From a virus: 34,320 bases of DNA. Shown piece after piece: positions 21,057 through 28,603 of this stretch. Each line of letters starts with the position of its first letter. Position 1 is the first letter of the stretch. The DNA lies in IMG/VR virus record IMGVR_UViG_3300034791_000386, positions 1 to 34,320 of that record. One strand, written 5' to 3'. Below the pieces are notes generated by a model. It had not been told where the DNA came from, made no database searches, and was given only the letters and a program-made list of their open reading frames with translations. Both the position numbers and the translations under genes were made by a program.

Positions 21057-21721
21057 TTTGTCTGTCCTTGTATCCATCTTATAGCAATGGAGTTTTCTGG
21101 AGGTTTTGCCGCCCAGGTTTTTATTCTTTTATAAGCATTTAATGTAGCGCCTTCAATATCAGATCCTTTCGAGTTGTCGACAATAATCATTCGCTGTCTA
21201 AACAATGCTTGGAATTTACCAATATTGTTTTGTACACTTGACCACATTTGTGTTACCATATCATCTGGTAAACTTCTTGGTCTATCATTATTTCTAGTTT
21301 GTGCAGTTTCTAAATCTGTATTAACAAATATCATATGTACAGCATAACCAAGACTTCTTAACATATCAACTTGTTTTTTAATTTTTTCATAATCTTTACC
21401 AGTACCATCAATAACTATACCCATTCTTCCAATTAAAGCTCTAGTCATAATCTTACCAGTTAATGCTTTAGCAGAAGCTCTTACTAACTGACCTTGTGCT
21501 GATGCAATATCGTCTGGATCAGTAGTAAGACCTGCCTTTTTCAAGCCTTTTTCAAAAGCATTATCTGAATTTATTAATCTAAACCCTAATGCTTTCAAAG
21601 CAGTCTGACCTACAACAAATGATTTACCAGAACCTGGGCCACCTGCTAGGAATACTGCTTTAAAAATAGAAGGATCATTAACACCTTCCATTAAATTAAA
21701 ATGTTCTTTAAATGTTGTCAT
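21053..21721 (-). CDS. P-loop kinase (zeta-toxin/polynucleotide-kinase-like) with capsid-targeting-like leader
   Basis: The 222-residue protein begins MTTFKEHFNLMEGVNDPS, a leader with probable cleavage after LME. A P-loop kinase follows: FLAGGPGSGKSFVVG (Walker A 27-34), INSDNAFEKGL (Asp near the substrate site), VIDGTGKDYEKI and a lid arginine region NNDRPRSLPD. This is the fold of zeta toxins, gluconate kinases and T4-type polynucleotide kinases. The substrate cannot be read. It is coupled by ATGA on both sides. If the leader is a true capsid-targeting sequence, this kinase would be delivered into the cell with the genome. Confidence 0.82.
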   Translation of the reverse strand: MTTFKEHFNLMEGVNDPSIFKAVFLAGGPGSGKSFVVGQTALKALGFRLINSDNAFEKGLKKAGLTTDPDDIASAQGQLVRASAKALTGKIMTRALIGRMGIVIDGTGKDYEKIKKQVDMLRSLGYAVHMIFVNTDLETAQTRNNDRPRSLPDDMVTQMWSSVQNNIGKFQALFRQRMIIVDNSKGSDIEGATLNAYKRIKTWAAKPPENSIAIRWIQGQTK

Positions 21722-22065
21722 TTCTTTAGATCATATCTAAAAGAACGCCCTTTAGATTGTTTATCTTTAGTAATTTTATATGCGCCCATTCGAGCTAGAG
21801 TATTAACAAATTCTAAATTTCCTTTCTTTAGATCTTTTAATAGTTCCGGTTTTGCCTTTTTCCAAATAGTATCAAGTATAGCGTCATCATCCATAACTAA
21901 TGGAGCTTCGTCAAGAGTGTCTTCGCTATACTTTTTCTTAAGTCTTTCGTTATCAGCTTTTCTATCTTTAGCTCTCTTATCTAAATCAACACCTTTTTTC
22001 TTAAGTCTTGTTTTTAATCTATCAGCAGCAGATTTACCTTCTAAAAAATCTTGAAAATATTTCAT
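21718..22065 (-). CDS. Basic helical protein with capsid-targeting-like leader
   Basis: The 115-residue protein begins MKYFQDFLEGKSAADRLKTR; the first nine residues match T4 internal protein leaders (MKTYQEF..E) with cleavage expected after FLE. The rest is Lys/Asp-rich helix (KKKGVDLDKRAKDRKADNER), LDE|A is a second possible site, and the C-terminal part (LLKDLKKGNLEFVNTLARMG) may be a small winged domain. Function unknown. Confidence 0.75.
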   Translation of the reverse strand: MKYFQDFLEGKSAADRLKTRLKKKGVDLDKRAKDRKADNERLKKKYSEDTLDEAPLVMDDDAILDTIWKKAKPELLKDLKKGNLEFVNTLARMGAYKITKDKQSKGRSFRYDLKK

Positions 22066-22068
22066 TAA

Positions 22069-23256
22069 TTATCCTCGTACCTTAGCTGCTAAATCTTTAT
22101 CAGCTCCGCCCCATGTACCTTTTGATTTAGTCGCAAAACTATTTACTCTTGCTAATCCCCATTGAGTTGGATTTGTTCCTGGTCGATGGCTTCCTTTCCA
22201 AGCAGCATATCCTCTGTCGAAGACCTTCTTTAATATACCATAGGGCATACCAGTTTTATCAGCTTTTTTCGTAAGAGCAGACTTAGCAGCATCCTCTTCC
22301 ATAGATTGCTTAAAACTTTTCACTTCTTCTTCTCCAAATTGTTTTTTAAACTGTTTAGTATGCTTACTTTCAGGTGCATTTGGTTTTGGCTTATCATGCT
22401 TAGCTTTTTCTTTTGAATCCATATCATCATAGCTTTTTTCATCTAATAACTCAACGGAGTCTAGCCATACTCTTTTTTTCCATTCTCCGAATTCAACTAC
22501 TAGAAAATTAGTACCGCATCTTTCAATAACACCAATTTGATTTGTTTCTTTTAATACTACTTCGTCGCCCTTTTTAAACAAAGTACCTTCAACGAATTGC
22601 TCTCTTTTTTCTGATACTGGTTCTAATTCAATGTGTTTTCTTTGATTATGAGATTCTTTTAGACCCATACCCTTTCTAATAGTATTAAATAATGCTTTTG
22701 AATCTTTATAGCCTTTAGGCATTCCTTTTGAAAAGTTTTCTAAATCATTATCTGAAGCATATGCTCTTAATTTAGAAGCTGACATACCTTCGACGCCTTC
22801 GGCATCTGGATCTCTTTCTCCAGCTGAAACGATTTTAATTCCATCTTCGAAATTGTAGAAACCATGTCTAGAATCTACTCCGTTATATTTATTAAGAAGA
22901 GTATCAAACTCTTCTACTCTGTCTGAACCGGCGACCATAGTTACTGAGGTATAACCTTGGTCATATAATTTAGTAGCAATGTCCATAACGTGTCTAACAT
23001 CACCATCAGCCATTATGCTACGAGCGTGCTTTGGAAACATTTTACGTAAGAACTTTACTTTCTCTTTAAACGTCAAAGGATTCTTTTTAGGATCTTGTGA
23101 CTTTGAACCATATATTCTATATGGATTGGCTCCAGCAGTTTTCTTTAATTTATCAAATAATTTTTCATGCCCTGAAGTCGGTGGATTGAATCTACCAAAT
23201 ACAAAGTAAACTTCGCCCTTAGCTTCTACTAAATAGTCACTAAATCCTTTTATCAT
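22069..23256 (-). CDS. HxGH-type nucleotidyltransferase fused to DUF5824, with capsid-targeting-like leader
   Basis: The 395-residue protein has three parts. After the leader MIKGFSDYLVEAKG (cleavage after LVE) comes a nucleotidyltransferase of the NMNAT/cytidylyltransferase superfamily (about 16-200): FGRFNPPTSGHEKLF ([T/H]xGH at 27-30), AGSDRVEEF and GMSASKLR (157-164, the ISSTxxR-type motif). A KOW/SH3-like segment follows (FKKGDEVVLKETNQIGVI, about 227-245). The C-terminal DUF5824-like domain (about 325-395) reads YGILKKVFDRGYAAWKGSH, NPTQWGLARVNSF and TWGGADKDLA. Substrate may be NMN, a phospho-sugar or another NTP acceptor; not readable. Domain calls are strong, packaging is inferred. 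Confidence 0.85.
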   Translation of the reverse strand: MIKGFSDYLVEAKGEVYFVFGRFNPPTSGHEKLFDKLKKTAGANPYRIYGSKSQDPKKNPLTFKEKVKFLRKMFPKHARSIMADGDVRHVMDIATKLYDQGYTSVTMVAGSDRVEEFDTLLNKYNGVDSRHGFYNFEDGIKIVSAGERDPDAEGVEGMSASKLRAYASDNDLENFSKGMPKGYKDSKALFNTIRKGMGLKESHNQRKHIELEPVSEKREQFVEGTLFKKGDEVVLKETNQIGVIERCGTNFLVVEFGEWKKRVWLDSVELLDEKSYDDMDSKEKAKHDKPKPNAPESKHTKQFKKQFGEEEVKSFKQSMEEDAAKSALTKKADKTGMPYGILKKVFDRGYAAWKGSHRPGTNPTQWGLARVNSFATKSKGTWGGADKDLAAKVRG

Positions 23257-23642
23257 TATTTACTTTCACCTTTATTTTTTAGTTTAGCTCTATCAGCCTT
23301 TTTAATCGCTGGTAACAACTTTTTAGCAATCTTTTTAATTGCTCCTTTTTTATTAGCTAATCTCTTTTCTATTCCGCCTCTTGCTGCGTAAGATAGATCC
23401 GATTTGCTTTTACCTTTCAGCATTTTTTTAATTAGCATATCACGAGCTTGTTTTTCTGCTTTTGATTTGAGTTTTTCGGGAGAGGCTAATTTCTTTGCAG
23501 CTTTCTTTTTACCTAGTGCAATTTTAGCTTTGTTTTTTCTAAATGAGGCTTTCATCTTCATTCGATGTTGAAGTGACATGGCTTCAGAGAAGTCTACAGA
23601 ATCTTCTGATAGTTCTGCATTGTGATCTTTAAATGTTTTCAT
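23256..23642 (-). CDS. Very basic DNA-binding-like internal protein with capsid-targeting-like leader
   Basis: The 128-residue protein begins MKTFKDHNAELSEDSVDFSE (cleavage expected after LSE). The rest is very rich in Lys, Ala and Arg (ASFRKNKAKIALGKKKAAKK; KSDLSYAARGGIEKRLANKK; KKIAKKLLPAIKKADR), like a histone-type or internal head protein that binds packaged DNA. Similar basic proteins with SLQxRxKM and ASPEKLK segments occur in marine T4-like phages. GAGG ribosome site is visible. Confidence 0.8.
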   Translation of the reverse strand: MKTFKDHNAELSEDSVDFSEAMSLQHRMKMKASFRKNKAKIALGKKKAAKKLASPEKLKSKAEKQARDMLIKKMLKGKSKSDLSYAARGGIEKRLANKKGAIKKIAKKLLPAIKKADRAKLKNKGESK

Positions 23643-23659
23643 TTCTATCCTCGGCCCAT

Positions 23660-24901
23660 TTAGTTAGGATTGTCCCAACCTTTTATAATATCTTTGCTAA
23701 AGTTGTTGGTAGAAAATTCTAATCTATCAACTAATTTAACAGCTCCACCTTCCATACGATCTATTGCAACAAAACCTTCAGGGTTGGTTACTCTAAATCC
23801 GGATCTTGTCTTAACAAATGTACTAATATTACTTAGTCCATTTAGTTTATTTATAATAATTAATTTGCTATCTACTACTAAATTCTGTAAATCGAATACA
23901 TTTTGTAAGTTTTTTATGTTTGATGTAGAGAAAAATGCTAATAAAGCATCCCTTTTTGCAACTTGTGTGGCTTTGCCCTTTTGAGAAGAACGTGAATCTA
24001 TTTCCTTTTGATATCTATCCGATACAAACTTAACTAATCCCTGAGCATGCTGTTTAGTATTTGTTATCCTTTGGCCTTCTCTAACCTTAGTATTATTATA
24101 TACATTAATCACTAAGTTTAACTCTTTATTTGATTCTAATTCTTTTAAAGTTGAACCTGATATCTTTCTAAATAACTTACCAGCATCTGAAAGCTTTTTA
24201 GTCAGAGCTTCTGTCTCGTCTTTAGTTAAAGTTGCGGTACCAGACAAATCATCTAATGTTGCATCTTGCATCCATACATCTTTTGAAGGCCTTAATGTTG
24301 TAGCTATTTCTTCACCAAAAGCTGCTGTCATTGTTTCAAAGCTAGATCCACTATAAACAGTATGCCATACAATACCTATTTTAGCTCTTAATATTACCTT
24401 GGATAGATCACTTCCTGACGGTACAGCGTAAGCAATAGTGTTAGGATGGAATACAGTATGCTTTATTCCACCAATAACTTCAGTCTTAAGATCAGACTTA
24501 TCAAACATAAAATCGCCTTGTATAACTCCAGTTATACCAAGAGGCTTAAGATATGTATACGCCATTTTTAGCTTCTTAGCTAGATCACCATCAGTGTCAG
24601 CTTCAATATCTTCATGAGACTTATAAACCTTAGGGTTCTTATTGAATACGCCTTTCTTAGCAATAAAGAACTCGCCATCATTAGGATCTTGTCCAGCAAA
24701 TACAGCAGGAGCACCATCCCATTTTACAGTAACATCTACTGCAGAGTTGGCGTTACCAGATAACATATCTCGCAAAGACCTAAGTGCAAGAATAGCTTGG
24801 CGGGCTCCCTTAACTCCACCATCAAGAATAAGATCTTCAATGTGAATCATATGAGTATTCTTACCTGCGGCTTCTGATAACTGATTTTTAAATGACTTCA
24901 T
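23660..24901 (-). CDS. Ligase-like nucleotidyltransferase (DUF6267-like) with capsid-targeting-like leader
   Basis: The 413-residue protein begins MKSFKNQLSEAAGKN, a leader nearly like T4 MKTYQEFIAEA, with cleavage expected after LSE. The body has the order of motifs seen in covalent nucleotidyltransferases (DNA/RNA ligases, capping enzymes): motif I VKWDGAP (Lys60 as candidate nucleophile), AKKGVFNKNPKVYKS after it, GVIQGDFMF (125-133, motif III-like), PEGFVAID (374-381, motif IV-like) and AVKLVDR (387-393, motif V-like). I recall this family as DUF6267 in T4-like phages, with no known function. The ligase-fold reading is my inference; motif V has one Lys rather than two. Confidence 0.8.
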   Translation of the reverse strand: MKSFKNQLSEAAGKNTHMIHIEDLILDGGVKGARQAILALRSLRDMLSGNANSAVDVTVKWDGAPAVFAGQDPNDGEFFIAKKGVFNKNPKVYKSHEDIEADTDGDLAKKLKMAYTYLKPLGITGVIQGDFMFDKSDLKTEVIGGIKHTVFHPNTIAYAVPSGSDLSKVILRAKIGIVWHTVYSGSSFETMTAAFGEEIATTLRPSKDVWMQDATLDDLSGTATLTKDETEALTKKLSDAGKLFRKISGSTLKELESNKELNLVINVYNNTKVREGQRITNTKQHAQGLVKFVSDRYQKEIDSRSSQKGKATQVAKRDALLAFFSTSNIKNLQNVFDLQNLVVDSKLIIINKLNGLSNISTFVKTRSGFRVTNPEGFVAIDRMEGGAVKLVDRLEFSTNNFSKDIIKGWDNPN

Positions 24902-24902
24902 T

Positions 24903-26294
24903 CTATTTCCCTAGTTTAACATATGTACTTGAATCTAATGTCTTAGATCCAGCGTAATTTACGAAGTTTGTTATAATTGCATTAGCTTTTGTTCCAGTGT
25001 TTGTATCAATATGGTAACACACATATAATGATCCTAATTTAGCAGATATCCAATACCAATCTTTTTTGTTCAATTCCTCATAAAATTCAGCATCAAGGAC
25101 ATCTGGATAAAAATGCTTAAACATTATATAGAATAATTTTATAGATCTTTTATTACCATTCGCAATATTTTTAGCAGTTTTCTTTATTCCCTTAGCATGA
25201 TCTGGAATTCTCTTTCTAGTTTCACGGAATATAAATTCCTTCATACCACCCCAGGCTATTCCGCCACCTCTTGCTTTAGTTCCTTTAATCTCAGCTTTAA
25301 CAGATTCGCCAGAAGCATTATCTTTAAGGTTCATAGATCCAGTATCATATTCAATGAATGAACCCTTAGTTGACCAAAAATTTCCGCTTTTTGATTCAAG
25401 ACTAACTTTTCTTAATCTATGGTTATCTGTATCAGGTGGATATTCATTATTATACTCTTTTAGTGCAACAGGGTATTTAGTCATTGGACCCTTAAGTGAT
25501 ATACCTACTAATCTTTTATCATTAAAGTGTTTTAGTATAGCTTGATTTATAGCACCTACTGATGTTATTGGTAGTTCTTTATCAATATCAAAATCGTTAG
25601 CAAGAGCCCAGAAATCTCCAGGATTCCACTTGTCATCTTTTAGTGGCTTAAATCCATTGTTTCTATATGCTTGAGTTTTAAGAGCATATATCTTAATCAT
25701 TTTAGCATCGCCTCTATGAAAAGTCATACCCTTATGAATATAGCCTTCTTTAATTAACATTTTTGCAATATTATACGATGATAAAACCCAAGCATCTGGA
25801 GTTTCGAGTATTGTCTTAAGAGAAGTATCTAATTCGGTTCTTGTAAATGATTCTGAAAGAACTTCTGGTGTAAAAAATTCTAGGGCCTGTTGTCCGTGGT
25901 CAAGCATTGCTTGACACATTACAGCTTGGTGACATTCATTTCTAGCAGTGTCTTTAGTACCTGAACCTGCTCCTGAAGTTCCTCCACCAAATACTTTAGA
26001 TTTCTTAAGTTGCGATAGTGGAATCATTACATCTCCACATACAAATGAAATGTTTGAAGGAGTTGTTTCAAATTGATTTAATTTTTGAAGGGCATCTTCA
26101 ATGTCTGTTACTATTGTATTACCACCTTTTCTAAGCTCTAATGACTTTCCATCTCTAATCAATCGTCTTAAAATATCTATTCTAGCTTCGCCGGTAGTAC
26201 CATTTAGTTTTTGTAGTTCAGACTGATTTAATGCAACTGCTTCATTTATTTGATCAATTGCATTATTTCGTAAACTGTGTTTAAATCCTAGCAT
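24903..26294 (-). CDS. Large protein of unknown function, first after a late promoter
   Basis: The 463-residue protein begins MLGFKHSLRNNAIDQINEAV, a degenerate copy of the leader (possible cleavage after INE). Later parts include VFGGGTSGAGSGTKDTARNE, HQAVMCQAMLDHG, a Gly-rich segment AEIKGTKARGGGIAWGGMKE (about 340-360) and YWISAKLGSLYVCYHID. I do not recognise a family. The late promoter core TATAAATA lies 41 bases upstream of its ATG, so it is probably made for the virion. Ribosome site AAGGA is present. Confidence 0.78.
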   Translation of the reverse strand: MLGFKHSLRNNAIDQINEAVALNQSELQKLNGTTGEARIDILRRLIRDGKSLELRKGGNTIVTDIEDALQKLNQFETTPSNISFVCGDVMIPLSQLKKSKVFGGGTSGAGSGTKDTARNECHQAVMCQAMLDHGQQALEFFTPEVLSESFTRTELDTSLKTILETPDAWVLSSYNIAKMLIKEGYIHKGMTFHRGDAKMIKIYALKTQAYRNNGFKPLKDDKWNPGDFWALANDFDIDKELPITSVGAINQAILKHFNDKRLVGISLKGPMTKYPVALKEYNNEYPPDTDNHRLRKVSLESKSGNFWSTKGSFIEYDTGSMNLKDNASGESVKAEIKGTKARGGGIAWGGMKEFIFRETRKRIPDHAKGIKKTAKNIANGNKRSIKLFYIMFKHFYPDVLDAEFYEELNKKDWYWISAKLGSLYVCYHIDTNTGTKANAIITNFVNYAGSKTLDSSTYVKLGK

Positions 26295-26335
26295 TATATT
26301 TTTTCCTTTATTATCTTAAAACAAAAATACAATAC

Positions 26336-26343
26336 TATTTATA
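26336..26343 (-). promoter_or_regulatory. T4-type late promoter core (TATAAATA)
   Basis: TATAAATA on the minus strand in a 64-base gap between the 56-residue gene and the 463-residue gene. It should drive the chain of putative internal head proteins from 26294 down to the spanin group. Confidence 0.7.
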
Positions 26344-26358
26344 CAATATTATCATCCA

Positions 26359-26529
26359 CTATTTAGAATTATATGTTTTGTTTGGTGTGACATTATCGTT
26401 ACTATCTACTTTGATTATGCCTATATTCTCAAGCATATCAATCATTTTAGCTCCACCATCTCGGATTCCTATGGTGTAAGAAGTCCAAGCAGTACCCGAA
26501 ATAATTATAAAACCAATAAAGTATTCCAT
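26359..26529 (-). CDS. Small membrane-associated protein, 56 residues
   Basis: Starts MEYFIGFIIISGTAWTSYTI, an N-terminal hydrophobic segment of about 20 residues, then DGGAKMIDMLENIGIIKVDS and a polar end. Its ATG overlaps the stop of the 49-residue gene (TAATG). Likely an inner-membrane mini-protein. Coupling supports it. Confidence 0.65.
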   Translation of the reverse strand: MEYFIGFIIISGTAWTSYTIGIRDGGAKMIDMLENIGIIKVDSNDNVTPNKTYNSK

Positions 26530-26678
26530 TAAATTTCTACTTCAAAGAGTACTACTTCATAACTTTGTGACAACATTTGATAATAGAATGTGTCAGCTTC
26601 TGCTTTTAAAGCAAAGACATACTCAGCAATAAGTTTGCCGTGTTCAGTTGCTATTACCTTATAAGCTGTTTCTTTCAT
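26529..26678 (-). CDS. Mini-protein, 49 residues
   Basis: Reads MKETAYKVIATEHGKLIAEY, then VFALKAEADTFYYQM and an acidic end EVVLFEVEI; a small alpha/beta form is likely. It is coupled by TAATG to genes on both sides and has AGGA upstream. No family recognised. Confidence 0.65.
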   Translation of the reverse strand: MKETAYKVIATEHGKLIAEYVFALKAEADTFYYQMLSQSYEVVLFEVEI

Positions 26679-26896
26679 TATGAATTCCTCATATACTTTT
26701 CAACTGGTATAAGCTCAATGAATTTACGACGAGACTTAGAAAAGCTTTTCATAGGTTTTGAAAACTCTGTATAAAGCTTTGACTTAGATGAACGAAAGCC
26801 AACTAAGTGGCCCTGTTCATTAATAACGTAGGTATGGTTTAATACCTTGTGGTTACAATCATCCCAATTTGTAATTTCTTTAAATGCTCTTAACAT
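26678..26896 (-). CDS. Small basic protein, unknown function
   Basis: ATG 26896 (72 residues) has AAGGA eight bases upstream and overlaps the previous stop (TAATG); a TTG six bases earlier is less likely. The product starts MLRAFKEITNWDDCNHKVLN and has a basic centre (FRSSKSKLYTEFSKPMKSFS, then KSRRKF). Its first residues recall the leader family, but there is no E-[AG] site. Function unknown. Confidence 0.7.
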   Translation of the reverse strand: MLRAFKEITNWDDCNHKVLNHTYVINEQGHLVGFRSSKSKLYTEFSKPMKSFSKSRRKFIELIPVEKYMRNS

Positions 26897-27234
26897 TAGC
26901 AATATCCTTCATAATTAGAACGTTCATGAATATATACATCAAGCCTTTCAGCATGACGAATAGGAAGTGTTGAATCATACGCTCGTGGACTACGCCCATC
27001 AGCAATTGCATGAATTGCTCGAGGGCCACGTGGCATGATGTTTACACGATACTTTGTTGTTAACCTGGGTTCAACATCAGTCCAACCATGAATATACCTA
27101 TTTTTATTTATTCTGTCGTTTTCTTTAGCTTTTTTGTTAATGATCTTAACAGTTTTGCGAATAGTTTCAAGTTCAAGCATATCACCTACAGATCCAACAT
27201 GAGCAGTCATTACATAAGCATTACTTCTAGTCAT
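26896..27234 (-). CDS. Basic protein of unknown function
   Basis: The 112-residue protein opens MTRSNAYVMTAHVGSVGDML, has a Lys/Asn-rich helix (TVKIINKKAKENDRINKNRY) and a C-terminal region with MPRGPRAIHAIADGRSPRA and LPIRHAERLDVYIHERS. Arg and His are abundant. GGAG lies seven bases before the ATG. No family is recognised; nucleic-acid binding is possible from charge. Confidence 0.72.
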   Translation of the reverse strand: MTRSNAYVMTAHVGSVGDMLELETIRKTVKIINKKAKENDRINKNRYIHGWTDVEPRLTTKYRVNIMPRGPRAIHAIADGRSPRAYDSTLPIRHAERLDVYIHERSNYEGYC

Positions 27235-27235
27235 T

Positions 27236-27403
27236 TTACACTCCTTGGGTCATATGTTCATATGACTCATTACATTCATTAAGTTTATTTCCGCATACAC
27301 AAGTTATTGATTCTTCAAGAGTTGGTGCTCCAACAATATCTCGTACTTGAGATTCACTAAGTGTTTCGGTAACTAGGTTTTTGATGATTTCTTCTAAGCT
27401 CAT
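27236..27403 (-). CDS. Acidic mini-protein with C-terminal cysteines, 55 residues
   Basis: ATG 27403 has a strong AAGGAG site and replaces an upstream start inside the previous gene. The product is MSLEEIIKNLVTETLSESQV, then RDIVGAPTLEESITCVCGNK and NECNESYEHMTQGV. Three cysteines (CVCGNKLNEC) could bind metal but lack a normal zinc-ribbon spacing. Function unknown. Confidence 0.65.
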   Translation of the reverse strand: MSLEEIIKNLVTETLSESQVRDIVGAPTLEESITCVCGNKLNECNESYEHMTQGV

Positions 27404-27413
27404 AATATTCTCC

Positions 27414-27809
27414 TTAAATTCCTGTCCATCTGATTTCTGAAGCATTTGGCATGTTAAACACATTACCTCTTGCAAAGTTTGTAGCTGGCTTGTTATATCC
27501 AGCAGCCATTAGCATATCACCAATATTAAACGGTTTGCTAGTTTTATTATCAGTTGCTTTAGGCGATTTCTTAACAATGAAGCCAAGAACGTTTGAACGA
27601 TGTCCTCTTTCAGACTCTTCAGTTTTAATCAATTTGATATAGTTACGGCCTTCTTCATAGTGAAAGATCATATCTTCCATTCTATCTTCAGCGTAACCTT
27701 CACCGTATGAATATTCACTACGAGCATAAAAGTTTTTAAGATCATCTTCCATACGCTTAAGGAGAATAGAGGTGTGAATTAAGAGGTTTTCAGTAATTGT
27801 GTCTTTCAT
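27414..27809 (-). CDS. Unknown early protein
   Basis: ATG 27809 (131 residues) has AAGGA eight bases upstream. The product begins MKDTITENLLIHTSILLKRM with an acidic/aromatic helix (YARSEYSYGEGYAEDRMEDM) and a C-terminal polar part ending IRWTGI. It is first behind promoter copy 5, so an early or takeover role is expected. No family recognised. Confidence 0.75.
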   Translation of the reverse strand: MKDTITENLLIHTSILLKRMEDDLKNFYARSEYSYGEGYAEDRMEDMIFHYEEGRNYIKLIKTEESERGHRSNVLGFIVKKSPKATDNKTSKPFNIGDMLMAAGYNKPATNFARGNVFNMPNASEIRWTGI

Positions 27810-27840
27810 AATGTAGTTCCTTATCATTTAATATAGGTAT

Positions 27841-27869
27841 ATTATATCACAGTTTTAAGCGAATGTAAA
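27841..27869 (-). promoter_or_regulatory. Sigma70-type promoter, cassette copy 5
   Basis: Minus strand: -35 TTTACA (27869-27864), 17-base spacer ending AACTGTGA, -10 TATAAT (27846-27841). The leader to ATG 27809 is about 25 bases and holds AAGGA. Confidence 0.88.
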
Positions 27870-27898
27870 CCCTTTTATGAAAATAAATCAATTATTTT

Positions 27899-27917
27899 AG
27901 TTATAGTCAATATAACT
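27899..27917 (-). terminator. Weak AT-rich hairpin after thyX
   Basis: AGTTATA pairs with TATAACT around a five-base loop, 15 bases after the thyX stop. The stem is short and AT-rich and the downstream tract is mixed A/T, so termination would be inefficient. It lies just before promoter copy 5. Confidence 0.3.
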
Positions 27918-27931
27918 CTGGTGAATATAGC

Positions 27932-28591
27932 TTATATAACATCATCCAAAGGGAATATTTGATATATGACTTTAGCACAAGCTTTAGCAATTTCCATGTG
28001 TTCCTTTTGAGTTCCATTAGCCGATCGCAATTGGATATAATGTATCCAAGATCTTAATGTGCCATTAACATACATACGTGACATAGTCAAACCTTCAGGT
28101 AGAATTGCCCTAGCCTGTTCTTTTGCTATACCAGCATTTACAGCCCATTCGTAAGCACGTTTACAACGCTCAATAATAACCTCTTGGTATGATTCCCATA
28201 TATGGTTAATTGAATCTTCTAAGGGGATCTCAAGTGAGTTTTGTCTATTCTTAGTATCTTGCATTCGTGCTTCTCGAGTCACAAAATTTAGGTCTTGAGT
28301 TGGGTCTGCATATCTTTGTGAGAATTCTTGAAAAGAAAAAGATCTATGTCTAAGAATTTGACGACCAATATCACGAGTTGTATCAATCTCCATACAGACA
28401 CTGGCCATCTCTAGAGGTGACCAGTGCTGGTGTTTAATGAGATAATTTATTAATTTTTCGGCTGTTTCTTCATTATTTTGGTTGTTGGGATTTGATACTC
28501 TTGCGCAGTATGCAACAAGCTGTAACAAATCATCTTTCAAATCAACGCCAATTGCTGGCTTACTATACGAAATAACACGAACATTAAACAT
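27932..28591 (-). CDS. thyX: Flavin-dependent thymidylate synthase
   Basis: The 219-residue enzyme makes dTMP from dUMP with FAD and folate. The ThyX signature RHRx7S is exact: RHRSFSFQEFS (Arg81-His82-Arg83, Ser91), followed by QRYADP. Also visible are HWSPLEMASVCMEI and, near the end, SRMYVNGTLRSWIHYIQLR, which contacts dUMP. Length is normal. It supplies dTMP alongside the RNR, glutaredoxin and deoxyribonucleotidase-like genes. Confidence 0.96.
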   Translation of the reverse strand: MFNVRVISYSKPAIGVDLKDDLLQLVAYCARVSNPNNQNNEETAEKLINYLIKHQHWSPLEMASVCMEIDTTRDIGRQILRHRSFSFQEFSQRYADPTQDLNFVTREARMQDTKNRQNSLEIPLEDSINHIWESYQEVIIERCKRAYEWAVNAGIAKEQARAILPEGLTMSRMYVNGTLRSWIHYIQLRSANGTQKEHMEIAKACAKVIYQIFPLDDVI

Positions 28592-28603
28592 TGTATATCC
28601 TTA

